Made by a program: the position numbers and the translations under genes. A model generated the notes under the pieces. That model ran no database searches, was not told the DNA's origin, and worked only from the letters and a program-made list of their open reading frames with translations. Of a stretch of 64,000 nt of DNA, positions 1 through 7,268 are shown one piece after another. Numbering within the stretch: position 1 is the first letter of the stretch; the number at the start of each line of letters is the position of its first letter. Source of the stretch: Streptomyces sp. NBC_00285 (GTDB lineage Bacteria > Actinomycetota > Actinomycetes > Streptomycetales > Streptomycetaceae); assembly GCF_036174265.1 (NCBI RefSeq), contig NZ_CP108055.1, positions 3,658,001 to 3,722,000 of the forward strand, written 5' to 3'.

Positions 1-115
1 CCACCATGCCGAAGGCATCGGCGTCACCGTTGGCCCCCGGGATCATGAGCATGAGCGGGCCGCGGCCACGGGTCTCGTAGTAGAGGCGTGCACCGGGGAC
101 TTCGAGCGTACTCAT
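1..115 (-). CDS. Alpha/beta hydrolase, N-terminal fragment (window edge)
   Basis: The ATG is at 113-115 and the frame is open to the window edge, giving 38 residues that begin MSTLEVPGARLYYETRGRG. The pattern of a short strand, YYETRG, a hydrophobic strand LMLMIPG and then a G-N-G-D loop is the usual start of an alpha/beta-hydrolase fold, with the oxyanion-loop region near residue 28. The catalytic nucleophile and His lie outside the window. The start overlaps the stop of the upstream DUF2218 gene as ATGA, so the two are very probably translationally coupled. The substrate cannot be guessed. Confidence 0.75.
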   Translation of the reverse strand, partial: MSTLEVPGARLYYETRGRGPLMLMIPGANGDADAFGMV

Positions 116-789
116 GCGCTTGTCTGCCGCTTCTTATGGGCCAGCGACGGCCCGCCTCCCTCTCGCCCGGTGCGCCTGCGGCGGTGGGCGACGAAGCCGG
201 CCATTGCGATGGCCTTCGCCAGGAGGGCTGCCGCGATGACGGCGCCGGCACCCCAGCCCAGCCACTTCCAGGCCGCCAGCACGGAGCCACCCAGTACCAG
301 ATGCGCGACGGCCATCAGCGCCACCACCCCGACGACTGCCCTGAGGGTCCACCGGTTCGTTGTGCCGCCTGCGGGACCGTGCAGCTTCGGATGCGGGGCA
401 GCTGTCTGCCCATCCGTACCGGGGAGAGAACCGGGCGCTTCGGGCTGCTGCCAGGCCACCGTCAGATGGTCGCGCCTGCCGATCTTCTCGACGCGTGAGG
501 TGATGAGCTCCCGCATCCTTCGCAGGTTCTCCTCGCTGTCGGCCTCGATACGCACCATCAGTGCGTCCGGGGCGGCCCGCAAGAACCACTGACCCAGGCT
601 CAGGCGGACGGTTCCGTCGGTGTCGGACCATTCGACGTGATGCACCTCGGGGGGCCTGTGCGTGTCACCTCCGCCGTGAGCACCCGGCCGGTAGTGCGGG
701 TGATTCCCCATCTGCTGGGCATGTCGGCAGAGTTGGTCGAGGTATCGGCTCGCACGTTCGGTCTCGACTCGGGCTTCCACGGTCAGCAT
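112..789 (-). CDS. DUF2218 protein with C-terminal membrane anchor
   Basis: This 225-residue protein starts at an ATG with AAAGGAA eight bases upstream. Residues 1-110 match the DUF2218 pattern: an N-terminal VEARVETERASRYLDQLC helix, an HH pair in the middle, and a strand-rich half ending in RRDHLTVAWQ. DUF2218 is a small domain of unknown function, common in actinobacteria and usually about 100 aa alone. Here a Gly/Pro linker leads to two hydrophobic segments (about 146-168 and 175-195) and a basic tail, so this version is probably membrane-anchored. It is the first gene of an operon with the downstream hydrolase. The role is unknown. Confidence 0.75.
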   Translation of the reverse strand: MLTVEARVETERASRYLDQLCRHAQQMGNHPHYRPGAHGGGDTHRPPEVHHVEWSDTDGTVRLSLGQWFLRAAPDALMVRIEADSEENLRRMRELITSRVEKIGRRDHLTVAWQQPEAPGSLPGTDGQTAAPHPKLHGPAGGTTNRWTLRAVVGVVALMAVAHLVLGGSVLAAWKWLGWGAGAVIAAALLAKAIAMAGFVAHRRRRTGREGGGPSLAHKKRQTSA

Positions 790-816
790 TGCGTTCCTTT
801 CCGGAACCTCACGGGT

Positions 817-1449
817 TCAGATCCTGGTGAGGGCGACGAGCCAGGCCCGGATGCCGTCCGGATCGGTGGTGATGTCGATCGTGCTGGGTTCGATGGAGTC
901 GATGCGCCATCCGTCGGCGAACGAGGCCTCGATCTCGTCCCGGGTGAGCTTGTGCACCCGTCCCCATTCGCCTGGCTGCCGGTCGCTGAAGCACAGCATG
1001 AAGTAGCGGCCGCCGCGCCGGGTCGCGGTTCGCAGGCTGTCGACGTAGGCGGCGCGGTCGGCACCGTCGAAGGTGTGGAAGAGCCCGCAGTCGAGCACGG
1101 TGTCGAAGGATTCCCGCAGGTCGCCCAGCTTCAGGGCGTCCCGGTGGAGGAACCGCGCGGCGCGGTCCCGTTCACGCGCCTTCTGCTCGGCGGTACGCAG
1201 GGCCCGGGTGGCTAGGTCGACGCCAGTGGCCTCCAGGCCAAGGCCGGCGCACAGGAGCACGTGCTCGCCGGTGCCACAGCCGGCGTCCAGCACCCGGCCC
1301 TGGATGGCCCCCGCTTCCGCGAGGGCGAGGAAGGCCGGTTGCGGTCGGCCGATGTCCCAGGGAGGCGGGGTGGCATACAGGTCCTCGGGCTCTGGCGGTT
1401 CCTCGGAACCGGAGTGGGCGTGGTGGGGGTAACGGAGTGAGCCGGCCAT
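817..1449 (-). CDS. Class I SAM-dependent methyltransferase
   Basis: The protein is 210 residues from the ATG at 1449, which has GGAAGGA seven bases upstream. A longer frame to 1512 lacks a ribosome site. The SAM-binding motif I is VLDAGCGTGEH, followed by an acidic residue at the end of strand 2 (GVDLA) and motif post-I FDTVLDCGLFHTF. It resembles thiopurine- or tellurite-type small-molecule methyltransferases (the WDIGRPQPAF segment is typical of that group). It stands alone, with 26 bases to the DUF2218 gene downstream. The substrate is unknown. Confidence 0.85.
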   Translation of the reverse strand: MAGSLRYPHHAHSGSEEPPEPEDLYATPPPWDIGRPQPAFLALAEAGAIQGRVLDAGCGTGEHVLLCAGLGLEATGVDLATRALRTAEQKARERDRAARFLHRDALKLGDLRESFDTVLDCGLFHTFDGADRAAYVDSLRTATRRGGRYFMLCFSDRQPGEWGRVHKLTRDEIEASFADGWRIDSIEPSTIDITTDPDGIRAWLVALTRI

Positions 1450-1619
1450 GCCGGTGTCCTTCCCGTCGCGTCGGACGTTCCGGATCGTCGTCCAGGTCCT
1501 CATGACGGACACCAGCTTTATCGATACACACTGTCCCTGTCAATGCACGATGTCCCGACCGTGGCGCCATGTATGCGTCGATCACGGAGCATCCGGACCC
1601 GGATCGAGCCAACAATCTA

Positions 1620-1632
1620 CTAAGTAACTTAG
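1620..1632. promoter_or_regulatory. CTAA-N5-TTAG palindrome, site 1
   Basis: The exact 13-bp palindrome extends to a perfect ACTAAGT-A-ACTTAGT inverted repeat (1619-1633) in an otherwise G+C-rich stretch. It lies 55 nt before an ATG at 1688 that has a strong GGAGGGGG ribosome site, and 170 nt before the methyltransferase start on the other strand. It is the most symmetrical member of the motif family described in the findings. The frame opening at 1688 (to 2275) has poor codon bias and no recognisable domain, so the original target gene may have decayed. Confidence 0.6.
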
Positions 1633-1938
1633 TTTTACCGGATGACGTGAGCGCGACACCCGACACGGGCGTGAATCGGAGGGGGAAATGAGCGGACATA
1701 GGGACGCTCACCCTTCAGCTGTTCACGCACACGGCACCCCCGATGGCGGCACACGCGTTCCACTGCCGACCGGATCCGCGGTAAGCGCGATTCCGGACGG
1801 CCGCAGCCCCCTTCCCGGCCGCGCCGCACCCCTTGCGCTTCCACAGCACCCCGGGCGCTTTCCTCTTGCCCGCCGCAGCAACATTCCGCACCTGAAGAAC
1901 CGACGCGCCACCCTCGCGGCGCGCCCAGGAGGCATCGC

Positions 1939-2109
1939 ATGCAGCCCCTCATCGACTACGCGCGGCCGTTCCGGCAGCGGACCGCAGCACGGCCCGAGAA
2001 GTTCGCGCGCCTTACCGAAGGCCAGGCGCCGCAGGCCCCGTTCACCACCCACTCCGACTCGCGGGTCATCCCCATCCCCGATCACCGTGCGCGCAAGTCG
2101 GAGAACTGA
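1939..2109 (+). pseudogene. Beta-carbonic anhydrase N-terminal remnant
   Basis: An ATG with AGGAGG six bases upstream opens a 56-codon frame starting MQPLIDYARPFRQR and reaching TTHSDSRVIP. Beta-carbonic anhydrases of Streptomyces start MQPLID.AR.F and then carry the zinc-binding ITCSDSRVVP motif. Here the zinc-ligand Cys reads His, and the frame ends after about 15 more codons where a base appears to have been lost (ATCACC-GTGCGCGC matches the expected ALITGAR codons in another frame). I infer a dead gene. The preceding bases from 1450 contain only palindrome site 1 and a low-quality open frame. Confidence 0.55.
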
Positions 2110-2437
2110 GGAGCCGACCGCACACCGCGCCAGGGCGCGCCCATCATCTGCCGACGAACTCACCCTTGCGACGCCGCACCATTCCGTGACCTGCGTCACA
2201 CCATCCGGCCGCCAAGACGCCGGGCTTGGCCACCGACTCCGGTCCAGGGTAAGGCGAGGGGCAATACGGACGTAACAACGAAGAGCCTTAGTAGAGGCCT
2301 TGCGCGTGGAGCCCCCAATGTCCGTTATGACGTCAATAAGGAGTGGCGCGCCGGGAATTCCGGGCCGCGGTTGAGTAAGTGTGGCGCACCCCACGTCCCT
2401 TGAAGATATGGAGGAGACCCTGATACCGGTTGTTCTC

Positions 2438-3268
2438 ATGTCCCACACCGCTCAGATACCAAGCCACAGGAAACCCGCCCGCAACACGTCGAGAATGGCA
2501 GTGAGGGCCGGAGTTGCCGGTGGCGTCCTCGGCGCCCTGGCAGTGGCTGGCGCGTCCGGCGCGGCGAACGCCGCCGAGCCGGTGACGCAGACCCTCGAAC
2601 TGCCCACGCTCACAGCCGACCTGGCCGCTCAGGTCGCGCAGTCCGCGGACGCCACCCAGCAGGCCGCGGCCAGCTACGAGCTGAGTGCCGAGCGTGACGC
2701 GGCCGCTGCCACGGCCGCCAAGCAGGCCAAGGCGAACCTCGCCCAGGCCAAGGCGAAGGCCGAAGCCGCGCGGAAGGCCGAGGCCGAACGCAAGAAGGCC
2801 GCCGCCTCACGCTCCTCCGAGCGGACCACACTGGCCTCGTCCGCCAGCACTGCCACCACCAGCACCACCAGCACCAGCACCAGCACCAGCACCTCCTCAT
2901 CCACGGCCAGCGGCTCGGCAGCCGCTGTCATCGCCTTCGCCAAGGCGCAGATAGGCGACGCCTACGTGCTCGGCGCCACAGGACCCAACTCCTGGGACTG
3001 CTCCAGCCTGCTCCAAGCCGCGTTCAAGCAGGCGGGCATCAGCCTCCCGAGGGTGTCGCAGGACCAGTCGACTGCGGGCACCCCGGTCTCGCTGAGCAAC
3101 CTCCAGCCGGGCGACATCCTCTACTGGGGCTCCGCGGGCAGCGGCGCCTACCACGTGGCGCTGTACGTCGGCGGCGGCAACTTCGTCGGAGCCGAGAACC
3201 CGTCCACGGGCATCGTCGAGAGGCCCCTCTCCTGGGACCCGCCGACCGGCGCGGTGCGCGTGCTCTGA
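2438..3268 (+). CDS. Secreted NlpC/P60 peptidoglycan endopeptidase
   Basis: From the ATG at 2438 the protein is 276 residues (MSHTAQIPSHRKP), a start I recall for Streptomyces homologues. An in-frame ATG at 2408 is the alternative, and neither has an ideal ribosome site. A signal peptide with AAVAGASGAANA cleavage is followed by an Ala/Lys-rich coiled coil (about 60-130), a Ser/Thr repeat linker (about 140-165) and a C-terminal NlpC/P60 domain. The catalytic Cys lies in SWDCSSL and the His in YHVALYVGGG. Such enzymes cleave the gamma-D-Glu-diamino-acid bond of wall stem peptides. The leader 2110-2437 holds only a CTTAGTAGA half-motif at 2285-2293 and no recognisable riboswitch. Confidence 0.88.
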   Translation: MSHTAQIPSHRKPARNTSRMAVRAGVAGGVLGALAVAGASGAANAAEPVTQTLELPTLTADLAAQVAQSADATQQAAASYELSAERDAAAATAAKQAKANLAQAKAKAEAARKAEAERKKAAASRSSERTTLASSASTATTSTTSTSTSTSTSSSTASGSAAAVIAFAKAQIGDAYVLGATGPNSWDCSSLLQAAFKQAGISLPRVSQDQSTAGTPVSLSNLQPGDILYWGSAGSGAYHVALYVGGGNFVGAENPSTGIVERPLSWDPPTGAVRVL

Positions 3269-3483
3269 CGCGCCGTGGCGTCGTAGAGGGCCGCTTTGCC
3301 CGGACAGGTCACTGGACGGGGAAGGTGGCCCTCGAGCTTGCCCGGCCCAGCTCGCCGGCGTCTCGCACAGCCAGTCGGCACCTCCGCCGACGGCATGCTT
3401 CAGCGGCTCCATCCCAGGCGACTCTTGCAGCCCCGGATCGCGATATTGCGGATGCGGGCCGCCCGGAACGCGGGGTACAGGTG

Positions 3484-3536
3484 CGCCGCCCGGACGGGCC
3501 CGCCCGAGAGGACTCGGCGGGCCCGTCCGGGCGGCG
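3484..3536. terminator. Bidirectional hairpin between NlpC/P60 and multicopper oxidase genes
   Basis: Two perfectly complementary 21-base arms (3484-3504 and 3516-3536) enclose an 11-base loop that can pair further. The hairpin sits 12 bases past the stop of the convergent multicopper oxidase gene and about 215 bases past the NlpC/P60 stop. Streptomyces terminators often lack a T-run, as here. The interval 3269-3483 shows no gene. Confidence 0.8.
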
Positions 3537-3547
3537 TGAGGCGAACG

Positions 3548-5179
3548 TCAGGCCTTGTAGGCCACGTTCGCCATCATCCCGGCCTCGCCGTGGTAGGCGT
3601 TGTGACAGTGCAGCATCCACTGGCCGGGGTTGTCGGCGTCGAGGAACACGGACACCGTCTTCTTCGGCAGGACGACCGCGGTGTCCTTGCGCGGGCCGGA
3701 GGCGCCGAGCTGGTACGTGTGGCCGTGCAGGTGCATCGGGTGCCACATCTCGGTCGTGTTGACGAAGTCGAGCCGTACCCGCTGGCCCTCCTCGATGAGG
3801 ATCGGATTCGCCTCGGGATGCATCATGTCGAACGACTTGTCGTTGATGGACCAGTTGTACTTCATCATGTTGCCGGTCAACTTGATCTGGTGCGTGACGT
3901 CGGTCTTCGCGGACTTGAGCCGCACGTCGTCGGCGGCCTGCAGCTGGGACGCCGTCATGATCATGCCGTCGAGTTCCTTCGGGCGGACAGTCGCGGACGG
4001 TTTGCTCCCGGAGCCCGTGCGCACGAGCGCCAGGCCGTTCGCGTTCTTGCCCTCGGCCAGGGCGACGAGCGGGAAGACCCCATTGCCGAGGGTGACGAGG
4101 ACGTCGTACCGCTCCCCCATGCCGACCAGCAGGGCGTCCACCTCCTGGTGCTGGACCGGGAAGCCGTCGGTGTGGGTGATCGTCAGCTTGTGGCCGCCGA
4201 GGGCAACCCGGTAGGCAGTGTCCGAGCCGGCGTTGATGATCCGCAGGCGCACCTTCTTGCCGGGCTTGCCGGTGTAGACGTCGGGGTCGGCCGCTACCCG
4301 GCCGTTGATGAGGTGGTGCGGGTACTTCACGTCGCCGGCGTCACCGCCGAGCAGCTTGCTGGTGGCGCCCGTGAGCATGAACTTCTTGGACATGTCGCCG
4401 GAGGCGGAGGCCGAGGCCGACGGGGAGGCGGAGCCGCCCATGTCCATCCCGCCCATGTCCCCCATGCCGGTATCCGAACTGCTGGGGCTCGGGCTGCTGC
4501 CCATGTCCATGCCGCTCATGTCACCCATGTCGGCCATGCCACGCTTGAGTTCGGCGAAGGCGTCGTCGGGTGTGCCGGTGACTCCGTCGAGCCAGTCGTC
4601 GAGGAGGACGACCCACTCGTCGTCGTACGACAGCGGCTCCTTGGGGTCCTCGACGATCAGCGGGGCGTACAGGCCGCGGTCGAGCTGGACGCCGACGTGC
4701 GGGTGGAAGAAGTACGTGCCGGGGTCGGGGGTGATGAAGCTGTAGGTGAAGGTGGAGCCGGCCCGCACGGCGGTTTGGACGGCGGGCGGTACGCCGTCCA
4801 TGTCGTTGCGCAGTGCGATGCCGTGCCAGTGGATCGACGTGGTGGTCTTGTTCGGGAGCTGGTTGGACAGCTCGGCGACGAGAGTGTCACCGGCGGAGAG
4901 CCGGACCTCCTTGCCGGGGGTCCGGCCGTCGAAGGCCCAGGTTTTGGGCATGACCCCGGCGCCCAGGTCGATCATCGCGGGCGCCGCGGTCAGGGTGACC
5001 TTCTTCCGCCGTCCCGTGGCTTTGCGCTTCATATCGGCGGCGGTGACGGCCGAGGCGGTGGGGCTGACCAGAGCGCTACCGCCGCCGGAGCCGGAACCAC
5101 TGCTACAGGCAGCGAGTGCGCCCGCTCCGGCGACTCCCAGGCCGGTGAGCAGGACGGAGCGTCGGTTGAAGCTGTTCAT
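3548..5179 (-). CDS. Tat-exported multicopper oxidase lipoprotein
   Basis: This 543-residue protein starts at an ATG with GAGGACA upstream. The N-terminus has a Tat-like NRRSVLLTG signal and a lipobox (LAAC), so it is probably anchored outside the membrane. All copper motifs are present: HWHG, HPH, HPMHLHGH and HCHNAYHGEAGM, the set that builds the type 1 and trinuclear sites. A Met/His-rich loop around 220-260 (repeats of MGDMSGMDM) resembles the loop that gives CueO-type oxidases cuprous oxidase activity. A role in copper detoxification by Cu(I) oxidation is likely. It follows a small Met/His-rich membrane protein gene by 75 bases, and both lie behind a CsoR-type operator at 5741-5755. Confidence 0.93.
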   Translation of the reverse strand: MNSFNRRSVLLTGLGVAGAGALAACSSGSGSGGGSALVSPTASAVTAADMKRKATGRRKKVTLTAAPAMIDLGAGVMPKTWAFDGRTPGKEVRLSAGDTLVAELSNQLPNKTTTSIHWHGIALRNDMDGVPPAVQTAVRAGSTFTYSFITPDPGTYFFHPHVGVQLDRGLYAPLIVEDPKEPLSYDDEWVVLLDDWLDGVTGTPDDAFAELKRGMADMGDMSGMDMGSSPSPSSSDTGMGDMGGMDMGGSASPSASASASGDMSKKFMLTGATSKLLGGDAGDVKYPHHLINGRVAADPDVYTGKPGKKVRLRIINAGSDTAYRVALGGHKLTITHTDGFPVQHQEVDALLVGMGERYDVLVTLGNGVFPLVALAEGKNANGLALVRTGSGSKPSATVRPKELDGMIMTASQLQAADDVRLKSAKTDVTHQIKLTGNMMKYNWSINDKSFDMMHPEANPILIEEGQRVRLDFVNTTEMWHPMHLHGHTYQLGASGPRKDTAVVLPKKTVSVFLDADNPGQWMLHCHNAYHGEAGMMANVAYKA

Positions 5180-5254
5180 TACGTTGTGTCCTCTGTCTCG
5201 AAACTGCCGATGTGGTCACGGAAGGACGGCACATCGCGCGCCGTCCGGCGCGGC

Positions 5255-5695
5255 CTATAGACGCAGTTGAGAGAGGACGGAGAGATCTGGCGGAGCGCGC
5301 CCGACCAGCGCGCCGGGTGAGCGTCCGGCCGCAGCTTGCCGCAAATGCACCAGCGGGTCGAACGAGCTCTGGCCGGGCACGGCGAGCTGCACGGTGTCGA
5401 CGCTCGCCGAGGTGCAATGCTGCATGCCGGGCATGGCGCACCCGCCGTCTTCGATGTCGTGCGAGGAGTCGTCCGAGACCGACGTCGCCTCATCGCCGCC
5501 CATCACGTGTACAGCCTGGGCAGAACCCGGCATCACGTGCCCGGCATGGGCCGGTCCCGACATGGACGACGAAGTGCCCATCGCGGACGTCTCGTGGTGG
5601 ACGAGGACGGCCAGCGCGACGCAGAGGGTGAGGAACACCCCGTACGTCCAGCGGACGGCTGTGCCGCCTCCGCTGTGCGCTGTCCGTATCGCCAT
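5255..5695 (-). CDS. Small Met/His/Cys-rich membrane protein of copper operon
   Basis: The ATG at 5695 has GGTGGAG six bases upstream, giving 146 residues. A GTG at 5704 would overlap that ribosome site. One membrane helix (about 14-34, WTYGVFLTLCVALAVLVHH) is followed by an exported tail rich in metal ligands: HAGHVMPG, AVHVMGG and GCAMPGMQHC. The layout resembles the DUF6153 group of short actinobacterial proteins, but I assign that only tentatively. It is first in the operon with the multicopper oxidase and directly downstream of a CsoR-type operator, so a periplasm-side copper-binding role is the best inference. Confidence 0.75.
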   Translation of the reverse strand: MAIRTAHSGGGTAVRWTYGVFLTLCVALAVLVHHETSAMGTSSSMSGPAHAGHVMPGSAQAVHVMGGDEATSVSDDSSHDIEDGGCAMPGMQHCTSASVDTVQLAVPGQSSFDPLVHLRQAAAGRSPGALVGRAPPDLSVLSQLRL

Positions 5696-5740
5696 GATCT
5701 CCACCTGTGTCGTGGTTACCGATCGCCGGAGTCGGCATCC

Positions 5741-5755
5741 TACCCCCAGGGGGTA
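5741..5755. promoter_or_regulatory. CsoR-type operator before the multicopper oxidase operon
   Basis: TACCCCCAGGGGGTA is a perfect palindrome and matches the established CsoR/RcnR-family copper operator of actinobacteria. It lies 46 bases upstream of the 5695 start codon on the minus strand, where it could block the promoter until Cu(I) releases the repressor. A CsoR gene is present at 52002-52322. Confidence 0.85.
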
Positions 5756-5942
5756 CCAGGATGCTCGCCCTTACACTCGCGTCTCGGAATCACCCGTAGC
5801 GATATCGCCTTGCATGGAAAGACCAGCGAGACTACGAAAACCACTAGTAGCTACGGGAGGAGTCTGCCACACGCCGCAATCGCACCGGCGGCGCCCCCGA
5901 CACGCGGGAACCGAAAGGGTCCGCCGATCGTCTACGAAAATA

Positions 5943-5955
5943 CTTAGATCATTAG
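5943..5955. promoter_or_regulatory. CTTA-N5-TTAG site before the L,D-transpeptidase
   Basis: This is one mismatch from the exact palindrome (CTTA for CTAA in the left arm, TTAG intact). It lies 20 bases before the L,D-transpeptidase ATG, in an AT-rich pocket. The right half, ATTAGGTAA, is shared with the sites at 56529 and 41324. The stretch 5756-5942 holds no gene. Confidence 0.55.
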
Positions 5956-5974
5956 GTAAAGAAGAGGGAGCCTC

Positions 5975-7189
5975 ATGGGACAGCGCCTGACAGCACGGCC
6001 GGTTCGCCGGTCCGCGCGATCGCTCGCGCTCGCCTCGGCCGCCGTCGTCCTCGCCGCATGCAGCTCCGGCGGCGGCAAGGCGGACAGCGGCTCGGACACG
6101 GCAGTCGGCGACAGCAAGAACGGCGGACCTGCCGCGATAGCCGTGACTCCCGGCGACGGCGACGCGAAGGTGCCGGTCAGCCGGAAGGTGACGGTGCACG
6201 CCCAGGGCGGCTCCCTCTCCACCGTCGCGGTCACCTCCCCCGGCCCCGGCAAGCTCGCCGGCACCTGGTCGAAGGACAAGTCCGTGTGGACCTCCACGAC
6301 ACCACTCGCCCCGGGCGCCAGCTACACGGTGACGGCCAATGGCAAGGCGTCTGGCGGATCCGCCCTCAACAAGACCGCCTCCTTCACCACCGAGGCGGCC
6401 AAGAACAGCTTCGTCGGCGAGTACTACCCCGACAAGGGCACGAAGGTCGGCGTCGCGATGCCGGTCTCGATCACCTTCAACAAGCCGATCAGCAACAAGG
6501 CGGCGGTGGAACGGAAGCTCAAGGTCACCGCGTCCCCCGCGATTGAGGGCTCCTGGAGCTGGATGAAGGACCGCGACGGCAAGGACCGCGTCGACTACCG
6601 CCCCGAGAGGTACTGGAAGACCGGCACGGACGTAACCCTGCGCATGGACCTCGCGGGCGTGGACGCGGGCGGCGGTGTGTACGGCACCCAGCAGCGCGTC
6701 GTGAACTTCCGTATAGGCGACGCCGTGACCAGCACCGTCGACGTCAACAAGAAGACCATGACGGTCGCGAAGAACGGCCGGACGCTCCGGACCCTGAAGG
6801 TCTCGTCCGGCAAGAAGGGCTACGAAACCTGGAACGGCACGATGGTCGTCCTGAGCAAGGTACCGACCATCCGCATGAACTCCTCGACCGTCGGCATATT
6901 CGGCCCCGAGGCGTACAACCTCGGCTCGGTGAAGTGGGACGTCCAGCTCACCCCGTCCGGCACGTACGTCCACGCGGCGCCGTGGAACGCGGGCAAGTTC
7001 GGCGTCGTCAACGGCAGCCACGGCTGCATCGGTATGAGTACGAGTGACGCCAAGTGGTTCTTCAGCCAAGTCAACCTCGGCGACCCCGTCACGGTCGTCC
7101 ACTCCGTCGACACCGTGGCGGTCAACAACGGCTACGGCGACTGGAACGTCGACTGGACCACCTGGACGAAGGGGAGCGCCCTGAGCTGA
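5975..7189 (+). CDS. L,D-transpeptidase lipoprotein
   Basis: The protein is 404 residues and the ATG is preceded by GAAGAGGGAG. The signal peptide ends in the lipobox LAAC at about 28, so it is anchored to the outer face of the membrane. Two Ig-like domains (about 50-145 and 150-245) precede a YkuD catalytic domain (about 250-375) with the active-site motif SHGCIGM (His, Gly, Cys). This is the usual actinobacterial LdtMt2-like architecture and length. It makes 3-3 crosslinks in peptidoglycan and can confer beta-lactam tolerance. It is preceded by a palindrome-family operator and followed by a CsoR-type site that serves the next gene. Confidence 0.93.
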   Translation: MGQRLTARPVRRSARSLALASAAVVLAACSSGGGKADSGSDTAVGDSKNGGPAAIAVTPGDGDAKVPVSRKVTVHAQGGSLSTVAVTSPGPGKLAGTWSKDKSVWTSTTPLAPGASYTVTANGKASGGSALNKTASFTTEAAKNSFVGEYYPDKGTKVGVAMPVSITFNKPISNKAAVERKLKVTASPAIEGSWSWMKDRDGKDRVDYRPERYWKTGTDVTLRMDLAGVDAGGGVYGTQQRVVNFRIGDAVTSTVDVNKKTMTVAKNGRTLRTLKVSSGKKGYETWNGTMVVLSKVPTIRMNSSTVGIFGPEAYNLGSVKWDVQLTPSGTYVHAAPWNAGKFGVVNGSHGCIGMSTSDAKWFFSQVNLGDPVTVVHSVDTVAVNNGYGDWNVDWTTWTKGSALS

Positions 7190-7203
7190 CGCACCGGTTC
7201 CCC

Positions 7204-7222
7204 TATACCCCCAGGGGGTATA
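7204..7222. promoter_or_regulatory. CsoR-type operator before the 476-aa membrane protein
   Basis: TATACCCCCAGGGGGTATA is a perfect 9-1-9 palindrome, 46 bases before the next ATG, the same spacing as at the multicopper oxidase operon. It is the best copy of the copper operator in the window. Confidence 0.88.
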
Positions 7223-7268
7223 TTCTCGCCGTATCGGCCATCGTCGACCACGAAGGCGGGCGAGGAAC

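Noticed and set aside
2110..2437. ydaO (c-di-AMP) riboswitch before the NlpC/P60 gene, common for such genes in Streptomyces
   Set aside because: The conserved GGGGGAACC and GGGGUGAAUC blocks are absent, and only a CTTAGTAGA half-motif is present.
3296..5260. A 654-residue protein on the plus strand
   Set aside because: It lies wholly antisense to the multicopper oxidase, which has full motifs, a signal peptide and a ribosome site. Its composition is that of a shadow frame.
5837..5856. Another palindrome-family site (ACTAGTAGCTACG) upstream of the L,D-transpeptidase
   Set aside because: Neither CTAA nor TTAG arm is present at the right spacing.
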